From NCBI RefSeq assembly GCF_000377665.1, contig NZ_KB898652.1, positions 62,001-126,000 on the forward strand: 64,000 nucleotides of DNA, given 5' to 3'. This DNA comes from Vreelandella zhanjiangensis DSM 21076 (GTDB taxonomy: Bacteria > Pseudomonadota > Gammaproteobacteria > Pseudomonadales > Halomonadaceae). This document shows positions 27,635 through 36,146 of this stretch, piece after piece. A program made the translations under genes and the position numbers. Position 1 is the first letter of the stretch; each line of letters begins with the position of its first letter. Below the pieces are notes generated by a model. That model searched no databases. It had not been told where the DNA came from and was given only the letters and a program-made list of their open reading frames with translations.

Positions 27635-28528
27635 ATGACACGCCAACAACCCGCTACATACCAGCCAACGCAGCTCAAGCAACTGCTCCATGAAAAGCCC
27701 ATTGTCGTAGCGCCTGGCGTGTTCGATGCCTTGGGTGCGTCACTGGCCGAGCAGGCAGGATTTGATACGGTGTACCTTTCGGGTGCGAGTCTTGCCTACA
27801 CCCAGTTGGGTCGCCCCGATATCGGCCTTTTAAGCATCACCGAAATTTGCACCGCCATGGCGCATATTCGCGAGCGCACTAATCTGTCGGTGGTCGTGGA
27901 TTGCGATACCGGTTTCGGTAACGCCATGAACGTGATGCGCAGTGTACATATGCTGGAGCGCTCAGGCGCCAACGCTATTCAGCTTGAAGACCAGACCTAC
28001 CCCAAGCGCTGCGGCCATCTGCGCGGCAAGACGCTGGTTTCCAAAAGCGAAATGGTCGGAAAATTGCATGCAGCCCTGGACGCTCGGGAGAGTGATAAGA
28101 CGCTGATCATTGGCCGAACCGACGCCCTAGGCGTGGAAGGCACCGATAGCGCCATCGAGCGTGCCCAGGCCTATTTCGAAGCCGGCGTGGATATGCTGTT
28201 TATCGAAGGCATCCGCAGCGATGACGATATCCAGAAAATCATGGCGCAGTTCAAAGGCAAAGTGCCCATCATGGCCAACATGGTAGAGGGTGGCGATACG
28301 CCGCTGCAGAATGCCCAGGCGCTCGAAGCGTTGGGCTTTTCGCTGGTCATTTTCCCCGGTGCTTTAGTGCGAGCGATCACCCATATGGCCAGCCGCTTCT
28401 TTGCCACGCTCAAGCAGGATGGCACCACCGATGCCTTCCGCGACCAGATGCTCGATTTCAAACAGCTTAACGACTACCTGGGCACTCAGGCGATGCTGGA
28501 GCTTGGCGAGCAGTACGACAACCGCTAA
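27635..28528 (+). CDS. Isocitrate lyase/PEP-mutase family lyase (2,3-dimethylmalate lyase-like)
   Basis: A 297-residue TIM-barrel enzyme of the PEP mutase/isocitrate lyase superfamily. The N-terminal APGVFDALGASLAEQAGFD, metal-binding VDCDTGFGN, ED in QLEDQTYP and the catalytic-loop KRCGH (about residue 128) are all present. The loop Cys marks a carbon-carbon lyase rather than a hydrolase. Known relatives are methylisocitrate lyase, dimethylmalate lyase and oxaloacetate decarboxylase. Next to a LeuCD-like hydratase, cleavage of a substituted malate to pyruvate and a short acid is the best guess, by analogy with nicotinate degradation in Eubacterium barkeri. Confidence 0.85.
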   Translation: MTRQQPATYQPTQLKQLLHEKPIVVAPGVFDALGASLAEQAGFDTVYLSGASLAYTQLGRPDIGLLSITEICTAMAHIRERTNLSVVVDCDTGFGNAMNVMRSVHMLERSGANAIQLEDQTYPKRCGHLRGKTLVSKSEMVGKLHAALDARESDKTLIIGRTDALGVEGTDSAIERAQAYFEAGVDMLFIEGIRSDDDIQKIMAQFKGKVPIMANMVEGGDTPLQNAQALEALGFSLVIFPGALVRAITHMASRFFATLKQDGTTDAFRDQMLDFKQLNDYLGTQAMLELGEQYDNR

Positions 28529-28592
28529 GACCTTGATCATTAATGGGCGTGGCTAGTAATAAGTTTCAATAAATAAAATTCAGGAGACGACA

Positions 28593-29258
28593 ATGCAGAC
28601 CACCGATAAAACAGCCAAAGAGATCTTTTTTGACGTCATGGCCACCCCCCAGCGGGTGCCGTTCGGCTTTGGCAAAAAGGCCGTTTTGGTCAACGTGGAC
28701 CCGCAAAAAGCCTACACCCGCACCGATCTTTTCAAGACCGCTTATGAAACCGACCCAAAACAGCTGGACTACACCAACCAGCTGGCACGTGGTTTTCGGG
28801 AGAAAGGTTGGCCGGTGGTCTGGACACACGTCGCTTTCCTGGACTCGGCCGAGGACGCAGGCGTGTGGGGCACGCGTACCGATACGCCGGATTCATTGCA
28901 GAACATCAAGTATGACTCGGAGCGCGCCGAATTCGATGAGCGCTGTGAGATCGACCGCAGCCGCGACGTTATCTACACCAAGCGCATGCCCTCAGCGTTT
29001 TTTGAAACGCCGCTGCAATCGCTGCTGGTCTGGCACCAGGTCGATACCGTAATTATTACCGGGGGTTCTACGTCTGGCTGCATTCGCGCCACCGCCGTAG
29101 AAAGCCTCTCGCGAGGGTATCGCACGATTGTGCCCATGGAGTGCGTCTCTGATAAACACGAAAGCTACCACTACGCCAACCTGACCGATCTGCACCTCAA
29201 ATATGCCGATGTGATGTCAGTGGCCGATGTTTTGGCCTGGCTTGACGGCAACGCGTAA
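28593..29258 (+). CDS. Isochorismatase-family amidohydrolase
   Basis: A 221-residue cysteine hydrolase. The catalytic triad is visible as Asp in NVDPQKAYT, Lys in YTKRMPSAF and Cys in TSGCIRATAVES. The tail with the DLHLKYADVM segment is close to N-carbamoylsarcosine amidase and maleamate amidohydrolase types. An AGGAG ribosome site precedes the ATG. In this cluster it would hydrolyse the half-amide left after opening of a cyclic imide, releasing ammonia. N-carbamoyl hydrolysis is the alternative. Confidence 0.83.
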   Translation: MQTTDKTAKEIFFDVMATPQRVPFGFGKKAVLVNVDPQKAYTRTDLFKTAYETDPKQLDYTNQLARGFREKGWPVVWTHVAFLDSAEDAGVWGTRTDTPDSLQNIKYDSERAEFDERCEIDRSRDVIYTKRMPSAFFETPLQSLLVWHQVDTVIITGGSTSGCIRATAVESLSRGYRTIVPMECVSDKHESYHYANLTDLHLKYADVMSVADVLAWLDGNA

Positions 29259-29287
29259 CGCATACCCAGGGCAGCGAGGAGCCGGTA

Positions 29288-30277
29288 ATGAAAGAGCACT
29301 TGAAAGAGAACTTGAAAGCGTCCTTAAAAGAGAGCTTAGACGTATACGACTACTGGGCCTACGACCAGCGCCCCAAGATAGAGTGGCCGGGCGGCGCCAA
29401 GGTCGCCTTCTGGGTCGCGCCCAATATTGAATATTACGAACTCGACCCGCCACAGAACCCCAGCCGCAAACCCTGGCCTCACCCGCACCCTGCGGTGCCG
29501 GGTTATAGCATCCGCGATTACGGTAATCGGGTCGGTCACCAGCGCCAGATGGCGCTGTTGGACAAGTACGGCATTCGCGGATCGATATCGCTGTCAACGG
29601 CGCTATGCGAGCACCATCCTGAGATTATCGACATGTGCCGTGAGCGCGAATGGGAGTTCTTCAGCCACGGCATTTACAACACACGCTATACCTACGGCTT
29701 AAGTGAAGCGCAAGAGCGGGCGATGATCCGCGATAGCATGGAAACCATTCATCGCCATACGGGGCAAGCCTGCGCGGGCTATCTGGCCCCAGCGCTTTCC
29801 CACTCGGAGCGCACATTGGATCTGTTTGCCGAGGTGGGCGAAGAGCTGTTTGGCGCCAAGGGCGGGCTTTACACCTGCGATCTGTTCCACGACGACCAGC
29901 CCACCCCGGTCAGGGTGCGTTCCGGCAAGCGGTTTATCTCCATGCCCTATTCGCTGGAGATGAACGATACCATCGTGTATGCGGTAAACAAGGTGGAGCC
30001 GCGCCAGTATTCGACCATGCTCAAACGCCACTTTGACCGCCTGTATCTAGAGGGCGCTGAGTCCGGCACGGTAATGTGCATTCCCACTCACAACTACCAG
30101 GTGAGCTGCCCGCACCGCATCAAGGCATTTGAAGAAGCCCTGGAGTACATTACCGGCCACCCGGATGTCTGGGTCGCCACAGGACGTGAAATTGCCGAGT
30201 ACTACACGGCTCACTATTACGACGCCGCGCTTGAGAGCATCGCGGCTCAAGCTACTACCGCACGCAGAGAGGGGTAA
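29288..30277 (+). CDS. Polysaccharide-deacetylase-fold hydrolase, PuuE/cyclic-imidase-like (first copy)
   Basis: A 329-residue protein of the polysaccharide deacetylase superfamily, in the branch with PuuE allantoinase and bacterial cyclic imide hydrolase. The N-terminal half has SIRDYGNRVGHQRQM and the metal-site region EFFSHGIYNTRYTYG; the C-terminal half has PTHNYQVSCPHRIKAFEEA. Branch members open cyclic amides rather than deacetylate glycans. The first 18 residues are an imperfect Lys-Glu-Leu repeat (KEHLKENLKASLKESL) encoded by similar 12-15-base units. The second homologue begins four bases after this stop. Confidence 0.8.
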   Translation: MKEHLKENLKASLKESLDVYDYWAYDQRPKIEWPGGAKVAFWVAPNIEYYELDPPQNPSRKPWPHPHPAVPGYSIRDYGNRVGHQRQMALLDKYGIRGSISLSTALCEHHPEIIDMCREREWEFFSHGIYNTRYTYGLSEAQERAMIRDSMETIHRHTGQACAGYLAPALSHSERTLDLFAEVGEELFGAKGGLYTCDLFHDDQPTPVRVRSGKRFISMPYSLEMNDTIVYAVNKVEPRQYSTMLKRHFDRLYLEGAESGTVMCIPTHNYQVSCPHRIKAFEEALEYITGHPDVWVATGREIAEYYTAHYYDAALESIAAQATTARREG

Positions 30278-30281
30278 TGCC

Positions 30282-31226
30282 ATGGCGCTTAACGATAACT
30301 ACCTCGACTACCCTTTGCGCCGTCACGGCTACGACCATGAGCATTTTGAGTGGTCGATGCTGAGCCAACGCCCGCCCATCACCTGGCCGGAAGGCAAGAC
30401 CCTAGCGGTATGGATCAATATTTCGCTGCAGTTCTATCCGCTTAACCAACGCGGCGAGCCGTTCAAGGTACCTAACGGCATGACCATGCCCTACCCAGAC
30501 CTGCGCCACTTTTCGCTGCGCGATTACGGCAACCGCGTGGGCATCTATCGGGTGCTCAAGGCACTGGCGGCACACAACATTACCCCTACCTTTGCCATCA
30601 ACGCACAGCTGGCGGAGCAAACGCCTTATCTGATTCAGCGCTTGAAAGAGCACGGCGGCGAATTTATCGCTCACGGCTGGAACATGGATCACCTGCACTA
30701 CGGCGGCCAGCCTCTTAAAGAAGAAGCCGAGCTGGTTAAGCGCTCGGTTGAGACCCTGCGTCGCGTTACCGGCCAACCCGTTCGCGGCTGGCTTAGCCCC
30801 GCCAAGCACCAAAGCTTTAACACGCTGAATCTACTCGCCGAGAACGGCATTGAATACTGCGCCGACTGGGTCAACGACGATATGCCCTATTTTTGCCGTG
30901 CCCAGTCCCATGGCAAAGCGGGCCGCTTGGCCATGATGCCGCTGGCGACCGAAATTGAAGATCAGTTTGTGATGAGCCAGAACCTGCATTCGGAAGATTC
31001 GTGGGTGACTCAGGTAAAAGATGCCTTTGATTTTCTGCTGGAAGAGTCTCGCGAGCACGGCGGGCGTCTGTTTGCCTTGAACCTGCACCCCTGGCTTGTG
31101 GGTCAGCCTCACCGAATTGCCTGCCTGGAAGAAGTACTGGCGCATATCAGTGGGCATAGCGAGGTGTGGCAGGCACCGGCAGGCGAGATTCTCGATGCAT
31201 TTAGTACGGCAACGGAGCAAACATAA
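30282..31226 (+). CDS. Polysaccharide-deacetylase-fold hydrolase, PuuE/cyclic-imidase-like (second copy)
   Basis: A 314-residue homologue of the preceding gene, from the ATG at 30282; the open frame upstream to 30129 lies inside the first copy. Hallmarks are FSLRDYGNRVGIYRVLKAL, the metal-site segment EFIAHGWNMDHLH, WLSPAKHQS and LNLHPWLVGQPHRI. The two copies share layout but have diverged, so they may form a hetero-oligomer or act on successive cyclic amides. The stop shares one base with the next start (TAATG). Confidence 0.8.
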   Translation: MALNDNYLDYPLRRHGYDHEHFEWSMLSQRPPITWPEGKTLAVWINISLQFYPLNQRGEPFKVPNGMTMPYPDLRHFSLRDYGNRVGIYRVLKALAAHNITPTFAINAQLAEQTPYLIQRLKEHGGEFIAHGWNMDHLHYGGQPLKEEAELVKRSVETLRRVTGQPVRGWLSPAKHQSFNTLNLLAENGIEYCADWVNDDMPYFCRAQSHGKAGRLAMMPLATEIEDQFVMSQNLHSEDSWVTQVKDAFDFLLEESREHGGRLFALNLHPWLVGQPHRIACLEEVLAHISGHSEVWQAPAGEILDAFSTATEQT

Positions 31227-32650
31227 TGGCCATCGTTCCCTACACGCAGCACCACACCTTTGATGCGCATTTGCCGCTTTTAATCATTGGCGCCGGTGCC
31301 TGTGGCCTGGTAGCGGCACTGGCCGCGCATGAAGCGGGTGTTGAACTTGCCGTACTGGAGCGCGATGCGCTGCCCCGCGGAAGTACCGCCATGTCATCAG
31401 GCTTTATTCCGGCCGCCAATACGCGGTTTCAAAAAGCCCTTGGCGTAAACGACACACCCGCCGCCATGGCCGAGGATATTCAGCATAAAAATGGCCATGA
31501 AGCCGATCCCGCAATTGTCGACCTACTGGCGACGTCGTCAGGGCCAGTAATCGAGTGGCTGGCTGACCAATATCAGTTGCCCTTTGAACTGGTCGAGGGC
31601 TTTCTATACCCCGGCCATACCCATTTGCGCATGCACGCCACTCCCAGACGCACGGGGGAAGAGCTGATGGGCGCCCTGTTAAGCGCCGCTGAAACGGCTG
31701 GCATTGATATTCTTACCCAGGCCCGAGTAGTAGATCTTTACGTGGATTCCACCCAAAGGGTTCGAGGCGTAACGCTTAAGCGCCCGGATGGCAGTCGCGA
31801 AAGCATCAGCTGCGATGCGCTGATATTGGCGTGTAACGGCTATGGTGGTAATCCTGAACTGGTGGACCGGTATATTCCATCGCTTAAACACGCGCTGTAC
31901 TACGGCCATGAGGGCAACCAGGGCGATGCACTGCTTTGGGGCCAGGCAATGGGAGCCAGCACCAAGGATCTAGGTGCCTGCCAAGGCCACGGGTCACTTG
32001 CCACGCCCCATCAAACCCTGATCAGCTGGGCGGTGATGATGCAAGGGGGCATTCAGGTTAACGTGCGCGGCGAGCGGTTTTCCAATGAGCACGGAGGCTA
32101 CTCCGAGCAAGCTGCCAAGGTACTGGCCCAGCCGGAAAAAATTGCCTGGAACCTCTTTGACGAGCGCATTCACCAGTCGGTACTGGCGTTTGAGGACTAT
32201 CACAATGCGTTTGATACCGGCGCCGTACGCTGCTTTGAAAACCTGGAAACGATGGCCGCTGGCCTGAACCTGCCGTTAGCCGCGCTACAAGCCACCTTCA
32301 TCGAAATGCAACAGCATGCAGAGCAGCAAACAGCGGATTCATTTGGCCGCTTGTTTGAACCTATGAACCTGCTCAAGCCGCCCTACTACGCCATTCGCGT
32401 CACCGGCGCTCTGTTTCACACCCAAGGCGGGCTTGAGATCAATGTGCAGGCGCGCGTACTCGATCAACAGGGTCAGGCGCTGCCCAACCTGTTTGCGGCA
32501 GGCGGGGCGGCTCGCGGCGTCTCAGGCTCCAACGACAGCGGCTACCTTTCGGGTAACGGTTTGCTCAGCGCGGTCGTGCTAGGGGCAGTCGCCGGGAAAA
32601 ATGCCGCTGAGTTGCTGCACTTAAAGCTTCACTCAGCAGTGCTTCCCTAA
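31226..32650 (+). CDS. FAD-dependent oxidoreductase of the fumarate reductase/ketosteroid dehydrogenase type
   Basis: A 474-residue flavoprotein. The dinucleotide-binding LIIGAGACGLVAALAAHEAG lies at about residue 20, the substrate loop STAMSSGFIPAANTRF follows, and the C-terminal FAD segment has LFAAGGAARGVSGS and GYLSGNGLLSAVVLG. Such enzymes reduce or form carbon-carbon double bonds next to a carbonyl. In this cluster it could oxidise a succinimide or succinate type compound to the maleimide or maleate level, or reduce it. It ends the plus-strand arm. Confidence 0.82.
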   Translation: MAIVPYTQHHTFDAHLPLLIIGAGACGLVAALAAHEAGVELAVLERDALPRGSTAMSSGFIPAANTRFQKALGVNDTPAAMAEDIQHKNGHEADPAIVDLLATSSGPVIEWLADQYQLPFELVEGFLYPGHTHLRMHATPRRTGEELMGALLSAAETAGIDILTQARVVDLYVDSTQRVRGVTLKRPDGSRESISCDALILACNGYGGNPELVDRYIPSLKHALYYGHEGNQGDALLWGQAMGASTKDLGACQGHGSLATPHQTLISWAVMMQGGIQVNVRGERFSNEHGGYSEQAAKVLAQPEKIAWNLFDERIHQSVLAFEDYHNAFDTGAVRCFENLETMAAGLNLPLAALQATFIEMQQHAEQQTADSFGRLFEPMNLLKPPYYAIRVTGALFHTQGGLEINVQARVLDQQGQALPNLFAAGGAARGVSGSNDSGYLSGNGLLSAVVLGAVAGKNAAELLHLKLHSAVLP

Positions 32651-32682
32651 GCCCGCAATATTTTCAGGGCAGCAAACGCAAG

Positions 32683-32707
32683 CCGGGGTGCCTATCAAGC
32701 ACCCCGG
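32683..32707. terminator. Hairpin between convergent genes
   Basis: A perfect 9-bp GC-rich stem (32683-32691 with 32699-32707; arm CCGGGGTGC) and seven-base loop in the short gap between the flavoprotein gene and the convergent SDR gene. There is no strong T tract, so it may be a weak terminator. Confidence 0.55.
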
Positions 32708-32736
32708 TAGTCGTTCTACTTTGAACAGCGCGTTAT

Positions 32737-33795
32737 TTAAGGAATGATGCGTTCTGCGCGTAAGCGGGTGAACAGATCGAAAAACGCGCCGCGGGTTTCG
32801 CGAAAATGATCAAAGCCGAAATCGCGCGATTTGGTCACATCGTTGACGCACTCAAGCTCACGACCAAGGTCGGCATCGGAGTGCCACCAGGAAGCCAGCT
32901 TGGTGACATCGGCTTCAACAAGGTCATGCTTCTCAGCAATGTCGGCCCAGATAGGCGCGCTATCCGCCATTTGTGTTTCCAGCGGCAACGGCGTTTCCGG
33001 ACAGTCGGCGATTTCCAGTTCGAAGAACTCGCCAATTTCGCGCCACATCCGGCGCCAGCGGAAAACGTCACCGTTAACCGTGTTGAACGCTTCGTTATGC
33101 GCACCCGGGGTGGTGGCCGCCCACTCCAGCTGGCGCGCCAGCACCAGCGCATCGGTCAGGTCGGTTAGCGCATTCCACTGAGTCTGCGAACCCGGGAAGG
33201 TAAACGGCTTGCCGGTCGCCTTGCAGATAGATGCGTAAACCGCCAGCGTCACACCCATATTCATGGCGTTACCCAAGGCATAGCCGATCACGGTATGCGG
33301 GCGGTGCACGTTCCAGCTAAAGCCGTCACGCTCGGCGGCGGCGAACATGGTGTCTTCAAGGGCATAGTAGAAGTTCTCACCGGGTACGCGCGGCGCGGAT
33401 TCACGAAACGGCGTTTCGGTCTTGCCGCTTCCGTAGCTCTCAAAAGAGCCCAGGTACTGCTTGGTGCCGGTTACCAGCGAGACATGCTTGATTTTGGCGC
33501 CCTGCAGGGCATCCAGCAGGTTCTGCATCATCGCGCCGTTGGCCTCGACGTTGGCCTTTTCACTATCGCGTTTGATCCAGGTGCAGTAGAACACGTGCGT
33601 GATGGGTAAACCGGCCAGCGCTTTCTCGGTGGCTTCGCGATCCAGCAGATCAGCGGCAACCGGAATAATGCCCGTCTGGATTGTCGGGCGGCGTGATAAG
33701 CCATAAACGGTCCAGCCACTGGCATTGAGATAGCTTGCCAGGTTGCCGCCAGTAATACCGGTAGCACCGACTACAAGAGCATTGCCTTTACGCAT
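32737..33795 (-). CDS. SDR-family reductase of the PRISE (progesterone 5-beta-reductase/iridoid synthase-like) type
   Basis: A 352-residue extended short-chain dehydrogenase. The nucleotide-binding VVGATGITGGNLASYL is N-terminal and SRRP follows the second strand, suiting NADPH. The PRISE-type lysine is in TGTKQYLGSFESYG and the tyrosine in ENFYYALEDTMF. Family members reduce activated carbon-carbon double bonds of enones. The bacterial physiological substrate is unknown. A LysR gene is divergent, with a perfect palindrome between the two. Confidence 0.82.
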   Translation of the reverse strand: MRKGNALVVGATGITGGNLASYLNASGWTVYGLSRRPTIQTGIIPVAADLLDREATEKALAGLPITHVFYCTWIKRDSEKANVEANGAMMQNLLDALQGAKIKHVSLVTGTKQYLGSFESYGSGKTETPFRESAPRVPGENFYYALEDTMFAAAERDGFSWNVHRPHTVIGYALGNAMNMGVTLAVYASICKATGKPFTFPGSQTQWNALTDLTDALVLARQLEWAATTPGAHNEAFNTVNGDVFRWRRMWREIGEFFELEIADCPETPLPLETQMADSAPIWADIAEKHDLVEADVTKLASWWHSDADLGRELECVNDVTKSRDFGFDHFRETRGAFFDLFTRLRAERIIP

Positions 33796-33857
33796 TGTTG
33801 ACTCCTTAACCAGACGAGATACTCAATCCAGTTACACATCGAGATAACTCAGAAAAA

Positions 33858-33878
33858 CTACGAACGCTGTGTTCGTAG
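33858..33878 (+). promoter_or_regulatory. Palindrome in the SDR/LysR divergent region
   Basis: CTACGAAC-GCTGT-GTTCGTAG is a perfect 8-bp inverted repeat with five-base spacer. It is 63 bases upstream of the SDR start and 82 upstream of the LysR start, a normal place for a LysR-type recognition site (T-N11-A type dyad). Confidence 0.6.
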
Positions 33879-33960
33879 CGATTGATGCTTATTCTGGACA
33901 GTCAAGATAGTTGCTACAATTGGAAAAATCGCAAATCTTTATTGTCTCAGGCGCAACTCA

Positions 33961-34911
33961 ATGGATCTCAATGCATTACGCGTTTTTGAGCGCGTTGCCG
34001 CGACCGGCAGCTTTACTGCCACAGCCCGTCATTTTCATCGTGCGGTGTCGTCCATCTCGCGCCAAATCGCGTCGCTGGAAGAGTCGCTAGGCCAGCAGTT
34101 GCTCTACCGTCACACGCGGGCGGTCACGCTAACCGAGGCAGGTTTGCGCTATTACCAGGACGTGCGCGAGATTCTGGAACAGCTCGACCTGGCGACCGAA
34201 GCGCTGACGGCGCCGGATCCCGAGCCTTCAGGTGTGCTGCGCTTAAATGCGCCGGTCGCTTTCGGCCAGCGCCAAATCGTGCCGATTCTGCATCGCTTTC
34301 AGCAGCGCTATCCGGCCATCAAGGTCGAGCTGATGCTGACCGATCAATTGACCGACCCGGTACGCGAGGGCATCGATATCACGTTTCGCGTTGGTGAGCT
34401 GGCCGACACCACGCTGGTAGCACGCCGTCTGGCCCCGATGAATTACGTGGTGGCCGCCGCGCCGAGCTATTTGCAGCATGCAGGCACGCCGAATACGCCT
34501 GATGATCTGGGCCAGCACAGCTGCTTGCTGTACCAGGGCGAAATGGGCCGCCAGCGCTGGTACTTTCACCACCCTGAGCAGCCGCAACCCATTACCTGCA
34601 AAGTCGATGGCCCCCTGCATAGCAACGATGCCGGGAGCTTGGTGCAAGCAGCGCTCATGGGCCAGGGTTTCGTCATGTTTCCTACCTGGTTAATCGCCGA
34701 TGAGTTGGCTTCAAAAAAACTACTGCCGGTACTTGAAGCGTGGCGCTGCGAGGTCGCCCCCGGCAAGCGCGATATTCATGTGCTGTATGCACAGCGGCGC
34801 CTGCATACGCGCAAGGTAAGCGCTTTTCTGGATCACCTGTTCGAAGTGGTCGGGCCAACCCCCGAGTGGGATAACTGGCGTGAAAAACGCCTGTCTGGTG
34901 AAAGTACTTAG
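33961..34911 (+). CDS. LysR-family transcriptional regulator
   Basis: A 316-residue regulator. The N-terminal helix-turn-helix (residues about 1-60: LNALRVFERVAATGSFTATA and SSISRQIASLEESLG) is followed by a periplasmic-binding-like effector domain with LRLNAPVAFGQRQIVPIL. It belongs to the CrgA/YafC-like branch. It is divergent from the PRISE-type reductase gene, which it most likely controls. A 13-base tandem repeat begins at the end of the gene. Confidence 0.9.
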   Translation: MDLNALRVFERVAATGSFTATARHFHRAVSSISRQIASLEESLGQQLLYRHTRAVTLTEAGLRYYQDVREILEQLDLATEALTAPDPEPSGVLRLNAPVAFGQRQIVPILHRFQQRYPAIKVELMLTDQLTDPVREGIDITFRVGELADTTLVARRLAPMNYVVAAAPSYLQHAGTPNTPDDLGQHSCLLYQGEMGRQRWYFHHPEQPQPITCKVDGPLHSNDAGSLVQAALMGQGFVMFPTWLIADELASKKLLPVLEAWRCEVAPGKRDIHVLYAQRRLHTRKVSAFLDHLFEVVGPTPEWDNWREKRLSGEST

Positions 34912-34937
34912 AGACAGCACTTAGAGACAGCACTTAG
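34906..34937 (+). repeat. Short tandem repeat at the end of the LysR gene
   Basis: ACTTAGAGACAGC occurs at 34906-34918 and 34919-34931, followed by a partial ACTTAG at 34932-34937. The first unit contains the stop codon of the LysR gene. It looks like slippage duplication with no evident function. Confidence 0.85.
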
Positions 34938-35030
34938 CTTCTAACCAGGCAATCACTCGCTTTTTGCCGAATAGCTAATTTAGTCTTTTATCTATATAAC
35001 TACGCCCATCCCTTTACGCGAGCGCCATTG

Positions 35031-36146
35031 ATGTTTCACTTCGTCGTTGCCATACCCTGCCTGATTGTTATCGCCCGCTACCTGGCGCCGCTCCGCTGGC
35101 CTCTCTGGTTCAAGATTGTACTCAGCGCCTTACTCCTGATCATCTCACAGCACCACTTGCTGACGTACCTGGCCTTCGGCAGCATGTTTTCTCCCGAGGT
35201 GCCCAGAAGTATGGTGCTGGCCATTAATTGGCTGTTCGGCACCGTGCTTTTACTCGCCGTGTTACAGCTAGTCGTTGACCTGGTGACGGCCCTATTAATG
35301 GCGGTAAAGAGGCGTCGGCTCGCGATCCCTGCCTTTCTACGTTACGCCATCGGGGTATTCGCGCTGGGAATCGCGGCATTTGCGGTCAATCAGGCGGCGC
35401 GCGTACCGCCCATGAAGGAAGTCGAAGTGACCATTGCCGGACTGCCCGCCCAGTTTGACGGGTATCAAATTATTCATTTAACCGACCTGCATATCAGCCG
35501 GCTATTCGAGGCGCCCTGGGTTGAAGCGGTGGTCGCCAAAACCAACGCTTTGGCACCTGATTTGATCGTGATTACCGGTGACCTGATCGACGGTGATCTT
35601 GAAACCCGGCGGGTTGATGTAGCGCCGCTTCAAGCGCTTTCGGCACCTGATGGTGTTTTTGCAAGCCCCGGCAATCACGAATACTACTTTGGCTACGAGC
35701 AGTGGATGGCGCACTACCAATCATTAGGGTTGCAGACACTGGCCAACCAGCATGCCGTATTAACGCGAGACGGCGCCGATTTAGTGCTTGCTGGGATCAC
35801 CGATTTACGCGCACCGCGTACCGGCTGGCCCGCACCGGATGTAGATGAGGCAATTGCTGGCGCCCCCGCCAACGCACCAATTATCCTGCTTGACCACCAG
35901 CCGTTTGATGCCGCCAGGGCAGCCGCAGCGGGTGTTGATTTGCAGCTTTCCGGCCACACCCACGGTGGCATGATTTGGGGGTTTGATCGTATTGTGGCCT
36001 TGGCCAATAACGGCTTTGTCTCGGGCTTTTACGATGTTGACGGAATGACGCTTTACGTGAACAACGGCACCGGGCTCTGGCCTGGGTTTGCACTGCGTCT
36101 GGGCAAGCCTTCAGAGCTCACCCGTATTACGCTGCGCCAGGGTTAA
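35031..36146 (+). CDS. Membrane-anchored metallophosphoesterase (YkuE-like)
   Basis: A 371-residue protein from the ATG at 35031 (TTG 35028 is adjacent). About four hydrophobic segments fill the first 130 residues; the calcineurin-like domain follows. Metal-binding motifs are LTDLHIS, TGDLIDGD, PGNHEYYF and SGHTHGGM. Relatives such as YkuE and LpxH-like enzymes act on phosphate esters at the membrane. The last 20 bases overlap the 3' end of the convergent recQ gene. Confidence 0.86.
   Translation: MFHFVVAIPCLIVIARYLAPLRWPLWFKIVLSALLLIISQHHLLTYLAFGSMFSPEVPRSMVLAINWLFGTVLLLAVLQLVVDLVTALLMAVKRRRLAIPAFLRYAIGVFALGIAAFAVNQAARVPPMKEVEVTIAGLPAQFDGYQIIHLTDLHISRLFEAPWVEAVVAKTNALAPDLIVITGDLIDGDLETRRVDVAPLQALSAPDGVFASPGNHEYYFGYEQWMAHYQSLGLQTLANQHAVLTRDGADLVLAGITDLRAPRTGWPAPDVDEAIAGAPANAPIILLDHQPFDAARAAAAGVDLQLSGHTHGGMIWGFDRIVALANNGFVSGFYDVDGMTLYVNNGTGLWPGFALRLGKPSELTRITLRQG

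Noticed and set aside
29288..31226. Polysaccharide deacetylases acting on glycans
   Set aside because: No signal peptides, cytoplasmic context and a PuuE-like sequence branch; the neighbours suggest small cyclic amides as substrates.
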